From Erythrocercus mccallii (lineage: Eukaryota; Chordata; Aves; Passeriformes; Dicruridae), in contig VZRG01000265.1 in assembly GCA_013397435.1 (NCBI GenBank), positions 248,001 to 312,000 on the forward strand: a stretch of 64,000 bases of DNA, read 5' to 3'. This document shows, one piece after another, positions 61,021 through 64,000 of the stretch (positions within the stretch are counted from its first letter, which is position 1; every line of letters starts with the position of its first letter). The notes below the pieces were generated by a model. The model was not told the DNA's origin, did no database searches, and worked only from the letters and a program-made list of their open reading frames with translations. A program made the translations under genes and the position numbers.

Positions 61021-64000
61021 ACGCTCCTTTTCGTGTTGGTTTTGGGGAGGGGTCTTAACAATTTTCTTCACTTTTTTTTTCTTTCGTTTAAATTTTTGTT
61101 GTTAACGGGGTTTTTTTCTTGATTGGGGAGCGGTTTTCTCTAATCTGTTCACTTCCCGCCCCTCCTCCTCCACCCCCCTTCCCCCTCCCTCTTCAGCAGC
61201 ACATTTAGGTCCACAAGAAAATTGTCGCCTGGAAAAAATATAGATCTCCGGTGGCTGGAATGTATTTGACTTTTCTGGAAAGCTTTTTACCCTTTAAAAT
61301 ACAGTGCTGGTTAAAAAATGTTGTTGGTTTAAAGGGACCGCTTCAAGGCCCAGCTGGTGTGTCCCTGTGCGTGTACTGAATGAATCTCACTGGCGGGCTT
61401 GAAACAGTGATGCCATAAAATAGAAAGTTATTGATGTTCTTGCCGATATAAGTAAAAATGTGTTTCATTTTTGGCAATGTGTGGCAATCCCTCATATTTA
61501 AATGAGGGAAGTTTAGATTGAACATCCTCTTCCTGGGGCAGTGCTTTAGGTAACTTCACTCCCATGCGAGATCTGGGGTAAGAGAAAGCAGGAGCAGTGA
61601 CCCTGTGGTCCTTGGCATAATTTCTCAGCCTTTCCTCCTGGTGAAGGACCTTATCCAGTCTTACTTCAAATGTAAAGAGTCCTAAATTTTGCTCTTGAAG
61701 TCTCATTTGAATGTTTGTTTTGGGTTTGTTTTTTTTTAACTCTTGTAATTACTTAAGCATATTTTGCTTTCCTGTGCTTTCTAAAAGAAAGTATTTTCAT
61801 ATCCTTGCAGAGAAAAACGATTGCAAACATGAACATGACTCACAGGAAAATACAAAAAGTCTTTTAAAGAAAAAATTAAAACTATGCATTTGGGGGGATT
61901 CAAATGACAAGTGTTGAGCAATGCAGACATCTGACTTTTGTTTTACGAATAATGGCAATTATTCGGATATTCAAATATTATGTAACATGCTAACAAAAAC
62001 TGATACAAGTATATTTGGGAAGTAAAGAACTCTAGACTTACATCTATTAAAATGCTCAAGAAAGCTAAGAAAAATCAGCTACAGACAGTAATTCCATGTG
62101 CCTAATGAGTCTGATAAAAGGAACCCTATCACCAGAGCCTAAGCCTTCTCTGAGGAGATACAGTCAGCTCACAGGCAGTGTGTGGAGTTAAAATGTAATC
62201 TCTGTCTGCCTTAACAGAGATTGTAAGGAAGCCCCATCCCCAAGGATGAATGCGGCCCCTCGGTGTCAGGGCACTGCCTCTGGAGGTTGCTCCCTCCCTT
62301 CTCACATTCAGGCCCCGCGTGGCTCACCCACACATCTCGACCATGAACCGAGCTTGGAGATGCAGTTCTCAATCTTCTGGCACAGCTTTCTGTGCACATC
62401 AATGTTTGTGAATACACCTAGTGATGGTGTCTGTAGGTGGCAGAACACTAGGATCAGCAAGTACTTAATCTGCTAAAGTGTCTGATCAGCCTGTGGTAAA
62501 GTCAATCCCAGCATTGTTTCAAGACCACAGGATCCATCTCAAAAATTTTAAGTTCCCAAGGAAGCTGTCCTTGCCTTAGAGGCTACAAAGCAGCAGTTAA
62601 TAGTAGTCTCTGTGTGTAGGATACACGCACAGCCAAAACATTCTGTGCACTTTGGCAACACATTTTTGGATATTGATCGGGTTCGGGGGTTTTTGTTTCA
62701 TTGTTTTGATTTTGAGTTTTTCAAATTCACTAAAGCAAGGATTAAGTATCTATTATCTTTGTAGTACAGTTACCAAATTCTTTACTTCAGAAAGCATTGG
62801 TTTTATGCTAGTGTTTGGGAAATAATTAGCCAGTTTTCAATACTTACCATTCACACTGTATGAAAAGAGGAGTTTAAATAAACGTATTGTGTGGCTCCTT
62901 GCATTTTACCAGACTGCTCATTTACTGCAAAATCTATGCAGCCGCAGTGCCACCTTTTGGCTAAAATGTCTTTCCTGTAAGTAACAACACCTCTTTCCCA
63001 CAACTGCTGGGAGTTAACTGTTTGCATACACAGAATTTTGAGAGAACAACGAAACATCCATCATCCAACCACACACCTCTGGAGTAGTAAAAAGTATAAA
63101 GAAATACATGAAGCCGTACCAATAATTTGTGTATGCCTTCTTTAGCTCAGCTGTTGACAGAAACAATAAATGCATTAACTTGAAAATTAGAGAGGCACTT
63201 TAGCCAGCATGGAAGCAATAAAGCACAGGACTGACTAACATATAGAAGCTGAATTAATGGGGAAAGTGTCTGTTGGATTAAGTGTACCTAATAGAGAACA
63301 ATGATTGGAAATAAGTCAGGAGCTTTTTTAGCTAATGCCATTTTTTTCAAGTGACATAAAAGCAATTTGAATATAAAGCAAGAGGTTTGTTTCTTCACTA
63401 AGGGCATACAATTTACTGAAATCACACTGTGAGCCACACAGTTTTCCTCTTTCCCCTGCAAACCACAGGAAGTTGCCAAACTGTGTGAGTCCTTTACCAT
63501 TCAGTAAATGTGCTAGCATAGATGTAGCTGTCTCATCACCTACCAGCATTTCTTTCCCTTACTTTCAGCTACCAGGATCTCAGCCCCCAGGTGTGTAACA
63601 CCCACCTTAGGTGAAAACATTTTAGCACTGGAGGTTGATGAAGCCTTAATAAAGAGAGGGAAGAAGATCTTACTTTTATAAAATAACCTCAACCATGAAA
63701 AGATTCACTCTACCTCATCTTGCCATCTTCTCTGTAGTGATAATTTGGGATTTTTTTTAAAAAACTGTTGTTCCCACTCCACCCAGTACTCAAAATCAGT
63801 GGCAGTAAATAGAGTCAGAGACCAAGAGAGCTACTGCGGGGAAAAAAAGTCCAGAATGTATTGTGTCATCAATTCCATTAGGTAGAATAAAATAATTTAG
63901 AATTGATGGTTGAAGTTGACTGTATTAAGCTGACTGTCCAAAACAGTGCTGTTCAGAAAAACAGCTTCTAATTGCCTGAGCTTTCTTGTTTGTTTGGCTG
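61021..64000. other. Upstream flank of PIEZO2
   Basis: Non-coding sequence 5' of the promoter. The first 200 bases are T-rich with a CCTCC/CCCCTT stretch at about 61160-61195; the rest is AT-rich. It contains an 8-bp inverted repeat at 61946-61965. No neighbouring gene, known transposon or RNA gene is recognised. A modestly GC-richer stretch at 62220-62400 carries ORFs of 68-76 codons that look like chance. Confidence 0.6.
61946..61965. repeat. Perfect inverted repeat, 8-bp arms, upstream of PIEZO2
   Basis: CGAATAAT and ATTATTCG flank a four-base GGCA spacer, about 1.4 kb upstream of the start codon. Both outer ends are CpGs in otherwise CpG-poor DNA. Confidence 0.85.

Noticed and set aside
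60347..61061. ORFs that read through the N gap
   Set aside because: They contain about 64 undetermined residues and exist only because N does not encode stops.
1..64000. CRISPR arrays, bacterial operons, tRNA or rRNA genes, full-length retroviral genes
   Set aside because: No regularly spaced repeats, no cloverleaf-like sequence with A and B boxes, and no gag, pol or env reading frames were seen. The genome context is vertebrate intronic DNA.

Overview
This is vertebrate nuclear DNA, almost certainly from a bird and probably a songbird or another neoavian. It is AT-rich and depleted in CpG, except for one CpG island near the right end. Its recognisable interspersed repeats are CR1 LINEs (the dominant avian LINE) and two LTRs of a kind I recognise from neoavian and songbird endogenous retroviruses. 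I see no bacterial features: no operons, no CRISPR array, no densely packed ORFs.

The only protein-coding gene I can support is PIEZO2, which encodes the large mechanically activated cation channel. It lies on the minus strand and only its 5' end is in the window. Coding exon 1 is at 60562-60499 (residues 1-21 plus one base) and coding exon 2 is at 10139-10044 (residues 22-53 plus one base). Both exons have proper splice sites and the reading frame joins exactly across the intron. Intron 1 is therefore about 50.4 kb and fills most of the window. Positions 1-10043 are the start of intron 2. Exon 3 and the rest of the gene lie outside the window, to the left.

Layout from right to left, in the direction of transcription: 61021-64000 is upstream flank. 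About 59140-61020 is a CpG-island promoter region, interrupted by a 193-base run of N at 60740-60932. Exon 1 follows, with a strong Kozak context and an in-frame upstream stop. Intron 1 carries CR1 copies at about 49480-49890, 45685-46205, 37880-38720, 27925-27985 (weak) and 10308-10480. It also holds an ERV LTR at about 42939-44033 and a second ERV LTR at about 25558-26498 that is itself split by a CR1 insertion. A GC-rich, repeat-like block of unknown family lies at about 41040-41460. Exon 2 follows, then intron 2 with a CR1 3' end at about 8945-9363. Several poly(A) runs and short tandem repeats are scattered through the introns.

I found no undescribed system with coding capacity. The long ORFs are either CpG-island or LTR shadows or chance ORFs. 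The observations most worth checking are the symmetric exon 2, the sequence gap in the promoter, the nested LTR/CR1 insertion, several motif-dense intronic stretches that may be conserved enhancers, and a few perfect inverted repeats near the promoter and in the intron. All enhancer calls are inference from reading the sequence; no alignment was possible.
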